A stretch of 64,000 bases of DNA from Tessaracoccus caeni (GTDB lineage: Bacteria; Actinomycetota; Actinomycetes; Propionibacteriales; Propionibacteriaceae): positions 62,001 to 126,000 of the forward strand of contig NZ_JARGDO010000003.1 in assembly GCF_029211185.1 (NCBI RefSeq). The letters are read 5' to 3'. The first letter of the stretch is position 1; each line of letters begins with the position of its first letter. Both the position numbers and the translations under genes were made by a program. Below are positions 24,933 to 34,261 of this stretch, in pieces. The notes below the pieces were generated by a model. It had not been told where the DNA came from. It was given only the letters and a program-made list of their open reading frames with translations, and made no database searches.

Positions 24933-26155
24933 GGTTCCGCTCCCATCTCCGCGATGCGTCGTGTGTACTCGGCGGCTATCGCGGAGTTGGGTGACAGTTC
25001 GCGCGCGAGCCGGTAGTTCTCCACTGCGTCATGGGTTCGACGGAGACGGCGGAGCGCGTCAGCCCGAACGGCGGGGAGCAGGTGGTTCCCGGTCAGCTGT
25101 TTCGGGCTGCCGAGGTGGTCCAGGGCAGTGAGCGTGGCTTCCGGTCCGTCGCGCATGCCGATGGCGACCGCTCTGCTCAGGGCGACGACGGGGTTTGCGC
25201 GGAGGGCGAGCAACTGATCGTACAAGTGCACGATCTCGGCCCAGTCGATCGCCTCACTACTTACGGCGGTGGCGTGCTGGGCTGCGATCGCCGCTTGAAT
25301 GCCGTAAGGGCCGCCATACTGCGCGGCCTCTTTTGCCAAGGCGACGCCTTGGGTGATCATGGCGTGATCCCACCGGGAGCGATCCTGATCCTCCATCGGC
25401 ACGAGGCCTCCAGCCGCATCGACGCGTGTTGCGCGGCGTGAGTGCTGGAGCAGCAGCAGTGCCAGCAGGCCCTGGGCCTCGGGCTCGTCGGGCAGCTCCC
25501 TTGCGACCAGTCCGGCGAGATATATCGCCTCCTCCGCCAACGAGTCGCGGACGACGCTGCCGTCGCTGGGGGCGTACCCCTCGGTGAAGACGAGGTAGAT
25601 CACGGCGAGCACCCCGGGCAGCCGATCCTGCCGCGCCCCCGCCGGGGGAACGCGGTAGGGGATGCCGGCTTCGGCGATCTTGCGTTTGGCGCGCAGGATG
25701 CGCTGCGAGACCGTGTTCTCTCCCACGAGGAACGCCCGCGCGATCTCCCGCGTGGTCAGTCCCGCGACGGTCCGCAGCGTGAGCGCCACGCGTGACTCCA
25801 GCGGCAGCGCAGGGTGACAGCAGGTGAAGATCAGCGGTAGTCGCTCGTCGCCGGGCGGTGGAGGTTCACGGGTGGCTTCGACGGCGGCTGCTTCAGCGAG
25901 CTTGTCCCGCTCCGTGCCGCGCCTGCGCAGCACGTCGACCGCCCGGCGTCTGGCCGTCGTGACCAGCCAGGCACCGGGCTTGTCCGGAATGCCGTCACGT
26001 TCCCAAGCCGGCAGGGCACGCGCGAACGCGTCCTGGGCGCAGTCTTCGGCGAGCTGCCAGTCGCCCGTCAGGCGCACGAGCGTGCCGAACACCACCGCCC
26101 ACTCGCCGCGGTACGCCTCCGCGAGCGCCGCGCGTACCTCTGCCGGTCGGGACAC
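24929..26155 (-). CDS. ECF42-type RNA polymerase sigma factor with TPR-like extension
   Basis: A 408-residue sigma factor. Region 2 (about 10-75; DWQLAEDCAQDAFARAL, GAWLVTTARRRAVDVLRRR) and region 4 (about 110-165; LTTREIARAFLVGENTVSQR) are followed by a C-terminal helical extension of about 230 residues (EGYAPSDG, then TPR-like helices to ELSPNSAIAAEYTRRIAE). This is the ECF42 layout, in which the extension is needed for activity and no anti-sigma factor is used. It follows a DGPF/YCII-type gene with a 2-base gap, the usual genetic partner. Confidence 0.92.
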   Translation of the reverse strand: MSRPAEVRAALAEAYRGEWAVVFGTLVRLTGDWQLAEDCAQDAFARALPAWERDGIPDKPGAWLVTTARRRAVDVLRRRGTERDKLAEAAAVEATREPPPPGDERLPLIFTCCHPALPLESRVALTLRTVAGLTTREIARAFLVGENTVSQRILRAKRKIAEAGIPYRVPPAGARQDRLPGVLAVIYLVFTEGYAPSDGSVVRDSLAEEAIYLAGLVARELPDEPEAQGLLALLLLQHSRRATRVDAAGGLVPMEDQDRSRWDHAMITQGVALAKEAAQYGGPYGIQAAIAAQHATAVSSEAIDWAEIVHLYDQLLALRANPVVALSRAVAIGMRDGPEATLTALDHLGSPKQLTGNHLLPAVRADALRRLRRTHDAVENYRLARELSPNSAIAAEYTRRIAEMGAEP

Positions 26156-26157
26156 CG

Positions 26158-26853
26158 TCAGAACTCCCAGAACTCGCGCAGCTCGGCCATCCCCGCACGG
26201 GACATCGGCGACCGGGACAGATACTCGGTGACCTCATCCCAACCGCCGTCGACGAAGACGAACCCGGAGACCCACTGCGGCACGTCGGCATAACCGCTGG
26301 GAGAGAGCCGCAGCTCGCCGTCGCGCACGCGGACCGTCGTGGCCGCGTCGACCGTGGCCAGGTGCTCCCCACCCAGGTATCGGCCGGACGCCTTGCCGTC
26401 GAGCACCCAGGCGGCGACGTCCGCCGGGTCCGCGGTGTACGGAGGGGCGTCGGGGTCTTCCCGGAACAACGCGAGGAACCGCGACGCCGGCATGTCGCCG
26501 TCGTGCGGGACGTTCTCGGTACCCGGGCCCAGGTCGATCGAGCCGACGGGACGTACCTCGATGCATCCCGCGGTCGCCATCGGGTGCGAGCGCGCCACCT
26601 CGATTGCCTCGTCCAGATCGGACACCTCGATCAGGTCGTAGCCGGCGATGTACTCGGTCAGTTCCGCGAACGGACCATCCGTCACCAGCACCTCCTCGCC
26701 GCGAGCGCGGATCGTCTTGCCTTCCGAGGGATCCTTCAACGGCATGCCTTCGATGCGCACACCGCGGCCATTCCAGGTCTCCACCCACACCTCGGGATCC
26801 TCGTCGGTGGGCTCGCCGGTCGGATCGGCGCAAATGAACAGTGCGTACTTCAT
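26158..26853 (-). CDS. YCII/DGPF-domain protein (ECF42 partner)
   Basis: A 231-residue soluble protein with two YCII-like domains. The first begins MKYALFICADP and contains the signature VTDGPFAELTEYIAGY. The second begins near SRFLALFREDPDA and has a more divergent end (VRDGELRLSPSGYAD). DGPF proteins are the typical co-transcribed targets of ECF42 sigma factors, and their enzymatic role is uncertain. ATG at 26853 is chosen because GGAGAA precedes it and it starts the domain. Confidence 0.85.
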   Translation of the reverse strand: MKYALFICADPTGEPTDEDPEVWVETWNGRGVRIEGMPLKDPSEGKTIRARGEEVLVTDGPFAELTEYIAGYDLIEVSDLDEAIEVARSHPMATAGCIEVRPVGSIDLGPGTENVPHDGDMPASRFLALFREDPDAPPYTADPADVAAWVLDGKASGRYLGGEHLATVDAATTVRVRDGELRLSPSGYADVPQWVSGFVFVDGGWDEVTEYLSRSPMSRAGMAELREFWEF

Positions 26854-27050
26854 GATCGTTCTCCTTTCGAACGGTTTCACAAAGACGACGATCGGCCCGC
26901 CCGGAATCCGACAACGCGATCGTCGGACCAGGTCGGGGACGGTGGTTCTGACTTTAGTATCGGCTTGATTGTCAGTTCGGTCCCTTCGCTGCGAATGGTG
27001 TCATAGCGCTTCTGACCAGGCTGTACGGAGGCCGAACGATACGATGACGC

Positions 27051-28025
27051 ATGGCACCAACCATCCGGCGAGATGCGGATGCGGTTCCCGCGGTTGACGC
27101 GGATGAGTTCGCTCGCATCGTGGCGCCCTACCGTCGAGAACTGCTGGTGCATGCGTATCGGCTGACCGGTGCGTCGTCGGATGCCGAAGACGTGCTGCAG
27201 GAGGGCATGCTCGCGGCGTGGCGCGGGCTCTCAGGTCTGAGGGAGCGGGCGGCGTTGCGGGCGTGGCTGTACCGCGTGACCACGAATGCGGCGCTCCGGC
27301 TGGTCGAGCGACGCGGACCCCGACTGCTGTCCTGGGATACCGCTACCGCGGCCCATCCCGCGGCGGAGTTGGGTATGCTCCGCGAGGATGTCCGCTGGGT
27401 CGAGCCGTTCCCGGCAACCGGCGATCCGGCGGAGGCAACGGAGCGACGCGAGCACATCGAGTTGGCATGGATCGCCGCTTTGCAGCACCTTCCTGCCACA
27501 CAACGTGCGGTGCTCGTGCTGCGGGAGGCGCTGGGATACACGGCCGACGAGACCGCGAACATCCTCGACACGACGCGGGCATCGGTCAACAGCGCGCTCC
27601 AGCGAGCACGCGCCACCCTCGCGCAGCGGATGCCGCAGCCCGACGACGCCAGCGCCCCCGACCTCGACCGCGCCGCCGTGCGGACGTTCGTCGAGGCGTT
27701 CACGGCCGGAGACGTGGAACGCGTGGTCGCGCTGCTGGCCGAGGACGCTCGGTTCACGATGCCGCCGCTTCCCGCCTGGTTCGACGGGCGTGCCGACGTC
27801 GCCGCGTTCCTGCGCAACAGCGTGTTCGCCACCCCGTGGCGGGCGTGTGAGGTCGGGCTGGTCAATGGGTATCCGGCGGTGTTCGGGGAACAGCTGTGGG
27901 AGGGCGAATGGCGGCCCGGCGCGCTGATGATCCTGCACCTTCGCGAGGGAAGGATCGACTGGCTGGCGACCTTCATCGGCCCGATGTGTGCGGCCTGGGC
28001 GGAGAACCTTCCGTCCGACCGATGA
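27051..28025 (+). CDS. ECF sigma factor with SnoaL-like C-terminal domain (SigG/SigJ-like)
   Basis: A 324-residue sigma factor with region 2 (about 20-85), region 4 (about 145-195; QHLPATQRAVLVLREALGYTADE) and a C-terminal SnoaL/NTF2-like domain (about 210-320; DVERVVALLAEDARFTMPP). Such fused domains are thought to regulate the sigma factor in place of a separate anti-sigma factor. It is divergent from the YCII/ECF42 pair and upstream of a reductase and a hydrolase that may be its targets. Confidence 0.88.
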   Translation: MAPTIRRDADAVPAVDADEFARIVAPYRRELLVHAYRLTGASSDAEDVLQEGMLAAWRGLSGLRERAALRAWLYRVTTNAALRLVERRGPRLLSWDTATAAHPAAELGMLREDVRWVEPFPATGDPAEATERREHIELAWIAALQHLPATQRAVLVLREALGYTADETANILDTTRASVNSALQRARATLAQRMPQPDDASAPDLDRAAVRTFVEAFTAGDVERVVALLAEDARFTMPPLPAWFDGRADVAAFLRNSVFATPWRACEVGLVNGYPAVFGEQLWEGEWRPGALMILHLREGRIDWLATFIGPMCAAWAENLPSDR

Positions 28026-28082
28026 ATCTCCGCCCCCGCGCGTATCCCAATAGATGACGGATACATACGGAAGGAGCGCATC

Positions 28083-28712
28083 ATGCGCAGGATCATCGTC
28101 AACAACATCGTCTCTCTCGACGGCTATTACGCCGACGCCACCGGTAACCCGCTCGTGCTGAACATGGATGCCGCCTTCGACCAGGCCAACCTCGACAGCA
28201 TCAACGCTGCTGACATGGTGCTGCTGGGCCGGGACTCGTTCGACGGGTTCAGCTCCTACTGGCCGTTCATCGTCGACGCTCCTGAACCGGCCGACGCTGA
28301 TGCCCCCGAGGCTCGCGCGTTCAACGAGGTGAACCGCGCGATCAGCCGCCGCTATAACGCGATCCCGAAGGTCGTCGTCAGCGACCGCGGCCCGGTGGCC
28401 ACCGACAACGCGTGGGCGCAGACCACCACCGTGATCCCGCGCGACGAGGCGGCCGGATGGATCGCTGACGCGAAGCAGAATGGCGACGGCGACATCGTCG
28501 TCTTCGGCAGCCGTCGAACCTGGAACGGCCTCCTGTCCGAGGGGCTGGTTGATGAGCTGCATCTGATGGTCAGCCCGACCGTGCTCGGCGACGGTGTGCG
28601 CCTGTTCGGCGTCCCGGCCGACCTCGACCTGGTCGAGTGCCGCCGCTTCGAGGATTCTCCGAACGTGCAACTGCGGTACCGCGTGACCTCGCCGCGACCA
28701 GACAATGTCTGA
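28083..28712 (+). CDS. Dihydrofolate reductase / RibD C-terminal family protein
   Basis: A 209-residue NADPH-dependent reductase of the DHFR-like RibD_C family. It starts RRIIVNNIVSLDGYYAD, has the cofactor-binding VVFGSRRTWNGLL, and ends in the usual ELHLMVSPTVLGDGVRLF strand pair. It is not expected to be the folate enzyme itself. GAAGGAG precedes the ATG. It lies 57 bases after the SnoaL-type sigma gene and overlaps the candidate leader of the next hydrolase, so it probably shares an operon with them. Confidence 0.85.
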   Translation: MRRIIVNNIVSLDGYYADATGNPLVLNMDAAFDQANLDSINAADMVLLGRDSFDGFSSYWPFIVDAPEPADADAPEARAFNEVNRAISRRYNAIPKVVVSDRGPVATDNAWAQTTTVIPRDEAAGWIADAKQNGDGDIVVFGSRRTWNGLLSEGLVDELHLMVSPTVLGDGVRLFGVPADLDLVECRRFEDSPNVQLRYRVTSPRPDNV

Positions 28713-28758
28713 AGACAGCGGCAGCATCCCGCGAGAACACCGAGCGAAGGAGACGGAC

Positions 28759-29562
28759 ATGCCTCATGTGACATCGGTCGACGGCACGACCATCGGCTAC
28801 GACCGACTGAGCAGCAACGGTCCCGCCGTGATCCTGGTCAGCGGTGGGCTGGACGACGGTGCCGAGAACGTTCCATTGGGGCGACACCTCGCGGAGCAAT
28901 TCACCGTCGTCACCTACCGACGGCGCGGGCGCGGCGATAGCGGCGACACCCAGCCATACGCGGTGCAGCGCGAAGTGGAGGATCTCGCGGCGGTCGTCGA
29001 CGCCGTCGGCGGGCGGGCCCACCTGTTCGGCGCATCCTCCGGCGGCGCACTCGCCCTGGAGGCAGCGGCGGCGGGCCTGCCCGTGGACCGGATCGCCGTC
29101 CACGAGGTGCCGTACCTGCTCGGCGACGAGATGCTCGCCGCCTGGCGTGGCTACAAGACGGATCTCGATGCCGCTCTCGACGCGGACGACCGAGACGAGG
29201 CGCTGCGTCTGTTCATGCGGCTCGCCGGTGCTCCCGTCGAGCAGATCCCGGCTGCGGGAACCGACCCCGTGTGGGATGCGCTGCGAGCTGTGGCTCCGAC
29301 GCTGCGGTACGACGCCGCCTGCCTCGGCGACGGCCCGCCGCCCGCTGGCCGGCTCGCCACGGTGGCACAGCCGGTCCTCCTCACGACGGGGGTGACTATC
29401 GACCCGCACATGGCCGGGCTGCCCGCGGACTTCTTCGGTGCCGCCGCCGACGCTGCTGCTGTCAGCCTCCCGAACGCACGCCGAGCAACCATCGAGCTTG
29501 CTGGGCATGTCCCCGATCCGGCCGTCCTCGGCCCGATCTTGAGCGACTTCTATACGCACTGA
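28759..29562 (+). CDS. Alpha/beta hydrolase
   Basis: A 267-residue alpha/beta-hydrolase-fold protein. VILVSGGLDDG holds the oxyanion position, GASSGGALALE the nucleophile elbow (Ser in GASSGG), and IELAGHVPDP the catalytic histidine. ATG at 28759 is preferred because GAAGGAGA lies upstream; an in-frame ATG at 28705 would overlap the reductase gene. The substrate is unknown. It is the last gene before the island boundary. Confidence 0.82.
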   Translation: MPHVTSVDGTTIGYDRLSSNGPAVILVSGGLDDGAENVPLGRHLAEQFTVVTYRRRGRGDSGDTQPYAVQREVEDLAAVVDAVGGRAHLFGASSGGALALEAAAAGLPVDRIAVHEVPYLLGDEMLAAWRGYKTDLDAALDADDRDEALRLFMRLAGAPVEQIPAAGTDPVWDALRAVAPTLRYDAACLGDGPPPAGRLATVAQPVLLTTGVTIDPHMAGLPADFFGAAADAAAVSLPNARRATIELAGHVPDPAVLGPILSDFYTH

Positions 29563-29793
29563 ATGCGACGCGCCCCGGTTGAGGTTGCGTCCAGGACGAA
29601 GAACGAGAAACACCCTCGCGAAACGCGGTTCACAAGGGCGTTTGGCTGTGGTCTCTAGGGTACCCAACTGGAACCACATGCGCAGGCTGGAACGCCGTGA
29701 TTCCGCGTGGATACGGGGATCTGCAACCCTCCAGGTGTCGCCGCCACTCACGTTTGACGAGGGTTTCGATGTCGTCGAGAACCCTAGTAGACG

Positions 29794-29838
29794 TAGTAGA
29801 ACCCCTCTCGGGGAGAAGCAAGTAGAAGCTATTAGAAC
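29794..29838 (+). repeat. Left imperfect direct repeat of the island (att-like)
   Basis: This 45-base segment begins TAGTAGAACC and matches 35 of 45 bases, without gaps, at 41740-41784. It overlaps the resolvase remnant. It may be one side of an attachment-site pair or a pair of homologous recombinase ends. Confidence 0.5.
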
Positions 29839-29935
29839 TGCCAGGGCGGGCGGCGAGAGCGTCATGGTGATCGCGGAGCGATTTGGTGTGAGCCGGATGA
29901 CGGTGTGGCAGAAGACACGAAACTCGACCACCTGA
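29794..29935 (+). pseudogene. Remnant of a site-specific resolvase (C-terminal helix-turn-helix only)
   Basis: The last 46 codons of a longer open frame read SRTPLGEKQVEAIRTARAGG and then ESVMVIAERFGVSRMTVW. This is the DNA-binding tail of Hin/resolvase-type serine recombinases. The catalytic domain is absent, and the upstream codons do not resemble it. It sits at the left edge of the island. The rest of the gene-free stretch 29563-30038 shows nothing I can identify except the promoter of the next gene: TACGCT at 30027-30032 is a likely -10, only six bases before the ATG at 30039. Confidence 0.6.
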
Positions 29936-30038
29936 TGCCCAGGTACGCGGCTCGGCCCGAATCCTCAGTTTCCTGCGCTCGCTGACCGCACACTGAGTAC
30001 ACAAGGCCACAAAGTCCACAATCTGCTACGCTAGTGGT

Positions 30039-33000
30039 ATGAACAGTGCAGAAGAGCTCGAGCCGTTCCTAAACGTTCGCGAAACCGCGAAGCTCCTTGG
30101 GGTACACGAGAACACGATCAGGAACTGGGTCACGGCCGGCACCCTCGTATCGGCTCGTGTGCCTGGCTCGAAGCAGCATCGCTTTGCCAGAGAAGAGGTG
30201 CTGCGTCTTCAGAAGGAACGTGGCTCAAGCGCTTCGTCGGTCGCACCCGCGCTCCGCACGGACGGGCCTGAGCTCATCACGGCGAACGAACTGAACGCCT
30301 GGGCGTCCCGCGATGATGCGAAGACCGCCTTTCCCGAGTTGATGCGTCGTCTTCTCGCGGTGACTCCCGGGATCAGCAATCTGCAAGTCCGTGCCCACGA
30401 AGGTGTGGCTGCCTCTGGTTGGGACGGCACCGCCACGTCTGCAGGTAGTGCATACCTTCCGGTCGGCGAGCTGCGCTTCGAGTTCGGCGCGGACGCCAAC
30501 CCGAAAGGAAAGGCTCAGAGCGACTACGACAAGCGGGTGCTCGCGCTCCCCGCTGACGCGAGTTCAGTCTTTGTCTTCGCCACGCCAAGGAACTGGGGTG
30601 GCGGTAGCGCGTGGGCTTCCGATCGCGCCGCCGAGAAGAAGTTCGCTGGCGTGAAGGCCATCGATGCGCACACTCTAGAGAGTTGGCTCCAAGAATCGCC
30701 GTCCGTACATCGTTGGATTTCGGAGCGATTAGGCTACCGACCGCGAGACGCACAGACCATCGAACGGTGGTGGAAGGCTTTTCAGGGTCGCACGACGGTG
30801 GCGCTCCCGGCCGACTTCTTCGCGGCTGGACGCACTGCTGAGGCCGACGAGTTGCGTGCAACCCTTACTGCTGCAGGATCCAGCCATGCGATCTTGGCCA
30901 TTCAAGCGCCGTGGCGCGATGAGGCCCTTGCCTTCACGTTCGCCGCCTTGGCTGCGCAGAACGACCTTCTGTACCGGGCCATTGTTGTCACCGACAGCGC
31001 CGCCTGGCAGCGGCTGACCGAATCACGGTCTCCTCTGATTCTCGTTCCGTTGTTTTCCGATGCGCTCGACCTCGCGGCCGCGGTCGACAACGGACATCGG
31101 GTGATCTTGATCGCCGAGCCTGGCGACATCATTCGAAACGCGAAGAAGATTGAGCTCCGCAAGGTCGACCGCGCAACCGCTCGCGAGGCGCTTAAGGCCG
31201 TCGTGTCCGACTCGAACAAGGCCGAGGCGATGGTGGCCCTCGCGCGTCGCAGTGTGCCCGCGCTCGTTCGTTCGATCGCACGCGAGCCACGCTTCCGAGC
31301 CCCAGAGTGGGTCACCAGTACCGATCAAGCCGCTGTCCTCGCACCACTCGTTCTGGTTGGTTCGTGGACGAACGCTGAAGGCGACCTCGCAGTGATCGAA
31401 AGGCTGACCGGACGATCACGCGACGATCTCGATCGCCTTCTGAAAAGCCTCGCCGGCCGTGCGGATGCACCGTTCGTTCGTTCGGGCGGCACCTGGCGTG
31501 TCACCTCGCCGGCGGAGGCTGCTCTTCTCCTCCTACCGACGCTTACTGATGGTGAACTATCGAGGTGGGCCGAGGTTGTCACAGATGTCCTGTTGACACC
31601 GGACCCCTACCAGGGCATGGATGCCGTCGCTCGTCTGACCGCGAGCGCCCAGGGCACCAACCCGCCCCATTCGGAGACGCTCAGGAAAGGCGTGGCGGAC
31701 GGACTAGCGCTCGCCGCCGCGAGCGACGTCGAGCTTCCCGCTGACCTAGCCATGCAGGGGCGGGTCAGCCGGCTCGTTCACGATCTACTTCAAGCTGCAA
31801 ACGCCGACGACACAGGAACGACCTGGGCTCGACTGGCCAGTTTCCTGCCCAGCTTGGCGGAAGCCGCCCCGGAGGTATTTCAGGATGCGGTTGAACTCGA
31901 CTTGGACCGCGCCGACCCGATTCTTCGCACGATGTTCCAAGACAGCGGCGCGGACACTCTTTTCGGACCATCGTCACCACACCCCAACTTGCTGTGGGCA
32001 CTCGAGACGCTGTGCTGGTCGCCGACCTATTTCGGTCGGGCGGCAGCGCTTCTTGGAAGGCTGTCCGCACTGGATCCCGGTGGTCGGCTAAGCAATCGTC
32101 CGATCGAGAGCCTGCAGAATGTCGCCGCGGGCTGGTTGCCTCAGAGCGGCGCGAGCGCCGACGACAAACTCGCCGTCATCGCGCGCCTCATGCAGCGCGA
32201 ACCCGATGTCGGCTGGAAGCTTGCCCTCGGCGTCTGGCCTGAACATCGCGCAGTTGCTTTCCAGCCGCACGCTCCGACGTATCGCGACTGGTCACCCATC
32301 CGGCAATCGGTCACCTATGCGGACTGGGGGCATTTCGTTCATGAGCTCGTGTTCCTCGTCACCACCGCTGCTGGGACCGACGCAGCACGCTGGAAAGAGC
32401 TTGTTCCGCAGATCGATCAACTACCACCCCAGGAGCGGGTCACAGTCCTAGCCAAGCTCCGCGAGGTCATCGGCGCTCAAGACTGGTCGCCCGAAGACGT
32501 GTATGCGGTTTGGGAAACGCTGAGCAGCGAGGCAGATCGGCACGAGGAATACTCCGACGCCGAGTGGGCTATGCCCGCCGAGGACGTGGTCACGTTCCGA
32601 GAGCTTGCCGACGCCCTCACGCCCACCCAAGACGGGCGACGGTTCTCCAGTCTCTTCGACTGGCAGGCTCACGTACCCAATCTCAAGCTGGGCGACGAAG
32701 GATACGACATCGAACTCGCGCGACTTCGACGCGAGGCGCTCGACCACGTACTTGTGCTCGGCTCAGACGCACTGCGCTCGCTCATCATCGATGTCAAGAC
32801 ACCCCATGTCGTGGGACGGCTACTCGCAGGCACGGCCAACGCGCCAGATCAAGAGATTCTCGGGTGGCTAAGTTCATCGGAGCCCAACTTGAATCAAGCA
32901 GCGTTGAACTACGCGAGCGTGAAGATCCGCGAAGGCGGAATGGAGTGGCTGAAAGAAGCCTTCGCAAGCCCGGCGCTTCAGGAGGCCGAAGCTCGAGAGA

Positions 33001-34001
33001 TTCTGATGGCGGCAGTGCCCCTCTCCCGCCAGTACTGGACTGAGGTGTCCTCGCTGGGCGAAGAACTCGAAGAGGCCTATTGGAAACGAGCTCAGCCCTT
33101 CGCTGCGGCCTCTGAAGATCGGGCGGAGGGCGTTCGGCGGTTCGTTCAACATGGTCGCCCCTGGGAGGCGATGGCACTTCTGAGCATCATGCTGCACGAG
33201 CATCAGGAACCGGAGATCAGTCTCGTCAAAGAGGTGTTCGACGCACTACGTCGAGGAACGGAGCCTCCCCAGGACGCCACGATGAGCGGCTACTACGTCG
33301 GCAAACTTCTGGAATACATGGAACAACGGGTGCCCGACGACAACGAGCTCCCAGGCTACGAGTTCATGTTCTTTGAGCTTGTCCACGACCATGAGCCTTC
33401 GGGCGCCCTCTATCGGGCGCTGAGCAAGGATCCCACTGATTTCGTCAACATGGTGAGCGCCATCTTCCGAGCGGAAGGGGAGCCCAAGCGAACGCCCACA
33501 CCACAGGAGAAGGCCTTCGCACACCTATCCTTCTCAGTGCTCCGCAAATGGCGCACGCTCCCCGGACTCGCGGCCGACGGCAGTATCGACACCGACCACC
33601 TCACGGAATGGATACGCGCCGCCCGCCTTGCCCTCGCGGATAGTGGGCGAGCATCGATCGGCGACGAGCAGATCGGTCAGGTACTTGCCTCGAGCCCTGT
33701 TGGGTCAGACGGGGTTTGGCCAGCCGAAGCCGTTCGGGAGATCATCGAAAACGTTGGCAATGCACGGATCGATACGGGCTTGCACATCGGCAAGACCAAT
33801 CAACGTGGTGTGACGTCGCGTGGCGTGTTCGATGGCGGCGATCAGGAACGTGTGCTCGAACAGCAGTACCGGGAGATGGCTGGCAAGATCGCCACGCGGT
33901 GGCCACGCACGGCTCGCATCCTGCGAGGCATCGCGGACAGTTATCAGCTTGAAGCCCGCCGTAACGACGCAGAAGCGGAACGAATGGGCGACGACGGATA
34001 A
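30039..34001 (+). CDS. Giant HTH-nuclease-like protein with an apparently degenerate NTPase region (putative defence)
   Basis: A 1320-residue protein without a signal peptide. Residues about 9-60 form a MerR/excisionase-type helix-turn-helix (FLNVRETAKLLGVHENTIRN). Residues about 80-240 look like a PD-(D/E)XK nuclease fold: GWDG (127-130), then a strand with Glu148 (RFEFG), then Lys156/Lys158 in NPKGKAQSDYDKR, followed by VFVFATPRNW. Residues about 260-400 resemble an NTPase core (ILAIQAPWRDEALAF; SPLILVPLF; HRVILIAEP) but have no Walker A GKS/T. The remaining roughly 900 residues are mostly helical and unassigned. The ATG at 30039 lies six bases after a -10-like TACGCT, suggesting a leaderless mRNA. 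It ends TAATG into a small ORF. Confidence 0.6.
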   Translation: MNSAEELEPFLNVRETAKLLGVHENTIRNWVTAGTLVSARVPGSKQHRFAREEVLRLQKERGSSASSVAPALRTDGPELITANELNAWASRDDAKTAFPELMRRLLAVTPGISNLQVRAHEGVAASGWDGTATSAGSAYLPVGELRFEFGADANPKGKAQSDYDKRVLALPADASSVFVFATPRNWGGGSAWASDRAAEKKFAGVKAIDAHTLESWLQESPSVHRWISERLGYRPRDAQTIERWWKAFQGRTTVALPADFFAAGRTAEADELRATLTAAGSSHAILAIQAPWRDEALAFTFAALAAQNDLLYRAIVVTDSAAWQRLTESRSPLILVPLFSDALDLAAAVDNGHRVILIAEPGDIIRNAKKIELRKVDRATAREALKAVVSDSNKAEAMVALARRSVPALVRSIAREPRFRAPEWVTSTDQAAVLAPLVLVGSWTNAEGDLAVIERLTGRSRDDLDRLLKSLAGRADAPFVRSGGTWRVTSPAEAALLLLPTLTDGELSRWAEVVTDVLLTPDPYQGMDAVARLTASAQGTNPPHSETLRKGVADGLALAAASDVELPADLAMQGRVSRLVHDLLQAANADDTGTTWARLASFLPSLAEAAPEVFQDAVELDLDRADPILRTMFQDSGADTLFGPSSPHPNLLWALETLCWSPTYFGRAAALLGRLSALDPGGRLSNRPIESLQNVAAGWLPQSGASADDKLAVIARLMQREPDVGWKLALGVWPEHRAVAFQPHAPTYRDWSPIRQSVTYADWGHFVHELVFLVTTAAGTDAARWKELVPQIDQLPPQERVTVLAKLREVIGAQDWSPEDVYAVWETLSSEADRHEEYSDAEWAMPAEDVVTFRELADALTPTQDGRRFSSLFDWQAHVPNLKLGDEGYDIELARLRREALDHVLVLGSDALRSLIIDVKTPHVVGRLLAGTANAPDQEILGWLSSSEPNLNQAALNYASVKIREGGMEWLKEAFASPALQEAEAREILMAAVPLSRQYWTEVSSLGEELEEAYWKRAQPFAAASEDRAEGVRRFVQHGRPWEAMALLSIMLHEHQEPEISLVKEVFDALRRGTEPPQDATMSGYYVGKLLEYMEQRVPDDNELPGYEFMFFELVHDHEPSGALYRALSKDPTDFVNMVSAIFRAEGEPKRTPTPQEKAFAHLSFSVLRKWRTLPGLAADGSIDTDHLTEWIRAARLALADSGRASIGDEQIGQVLASSPVGSDGVWPAEAVREIIENVGNARIDTGLHIGKTNQRGVTSRGVFDGGDQERVLEQQYREMAGKIATRWPRTARILRGIADSYQLEARRNDAEAERMGDDG

Positions 34002-34261
34002 TGCTCTCCTCCTCAATGATGATGGATCGCTGGGTGGTACCCGCGGCTATCTCCCGTAGCACTCGATGCATGCGAGCAGGAACCCTCAGGCTGACTGCGG
34101 GTGATTGTTGCTTTTCGCACCAATTCTCCTCCCGGATTTCTTCACTCGAGAGGCATGATGATCCGGGCCGACCGGGTCCGTGCGCGGACCTGATAGACGA
34201 CAATGGCGCAGCTGAGGAGCGAGCTCAGCAGTATGTCCGACACAGCGAGGGAGCCGAGTGA
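34001..34261 (+). CDS. Possible small coupling gene between the two giant genes (86 aa)
   Basis: The frame begins with an ATG overlapping the previous stop (TAATG) and ends with a TGA overlapping the next GTG (GTGA), so it spans the gap exactly. The product is Ser/Arg/Cys-rich at the start (MLSSSMMMDRWVV) and acidic at the end (DNGAAEERAQQYV). It has no recognisable domain, and its third-position composition is only mildly coding-like. It may be a real small protein, a coupling device, or chance. A minus-strand frame over the same bases (SLRVPARMHRVLREIAA) faintly recalls a ribbon-helix-helix protein. Confidence 0.3.
   Translation: MLSSSMMMDRWVVPAAISRSTRCMRAGTLRLTAGDCCFSHQFSSRISSLERHDDPGRPGPCADLIDDNGAAEERAQQYVRHSEGAE

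Noticed and set aside
34001-34203. Minus-strand ribbon-helix-helix antitoxin
   Set aside because: Only a short segment looks RHH-like, with no partner toxin and no ribosome site; kept as an alternative reading, not as a gene.
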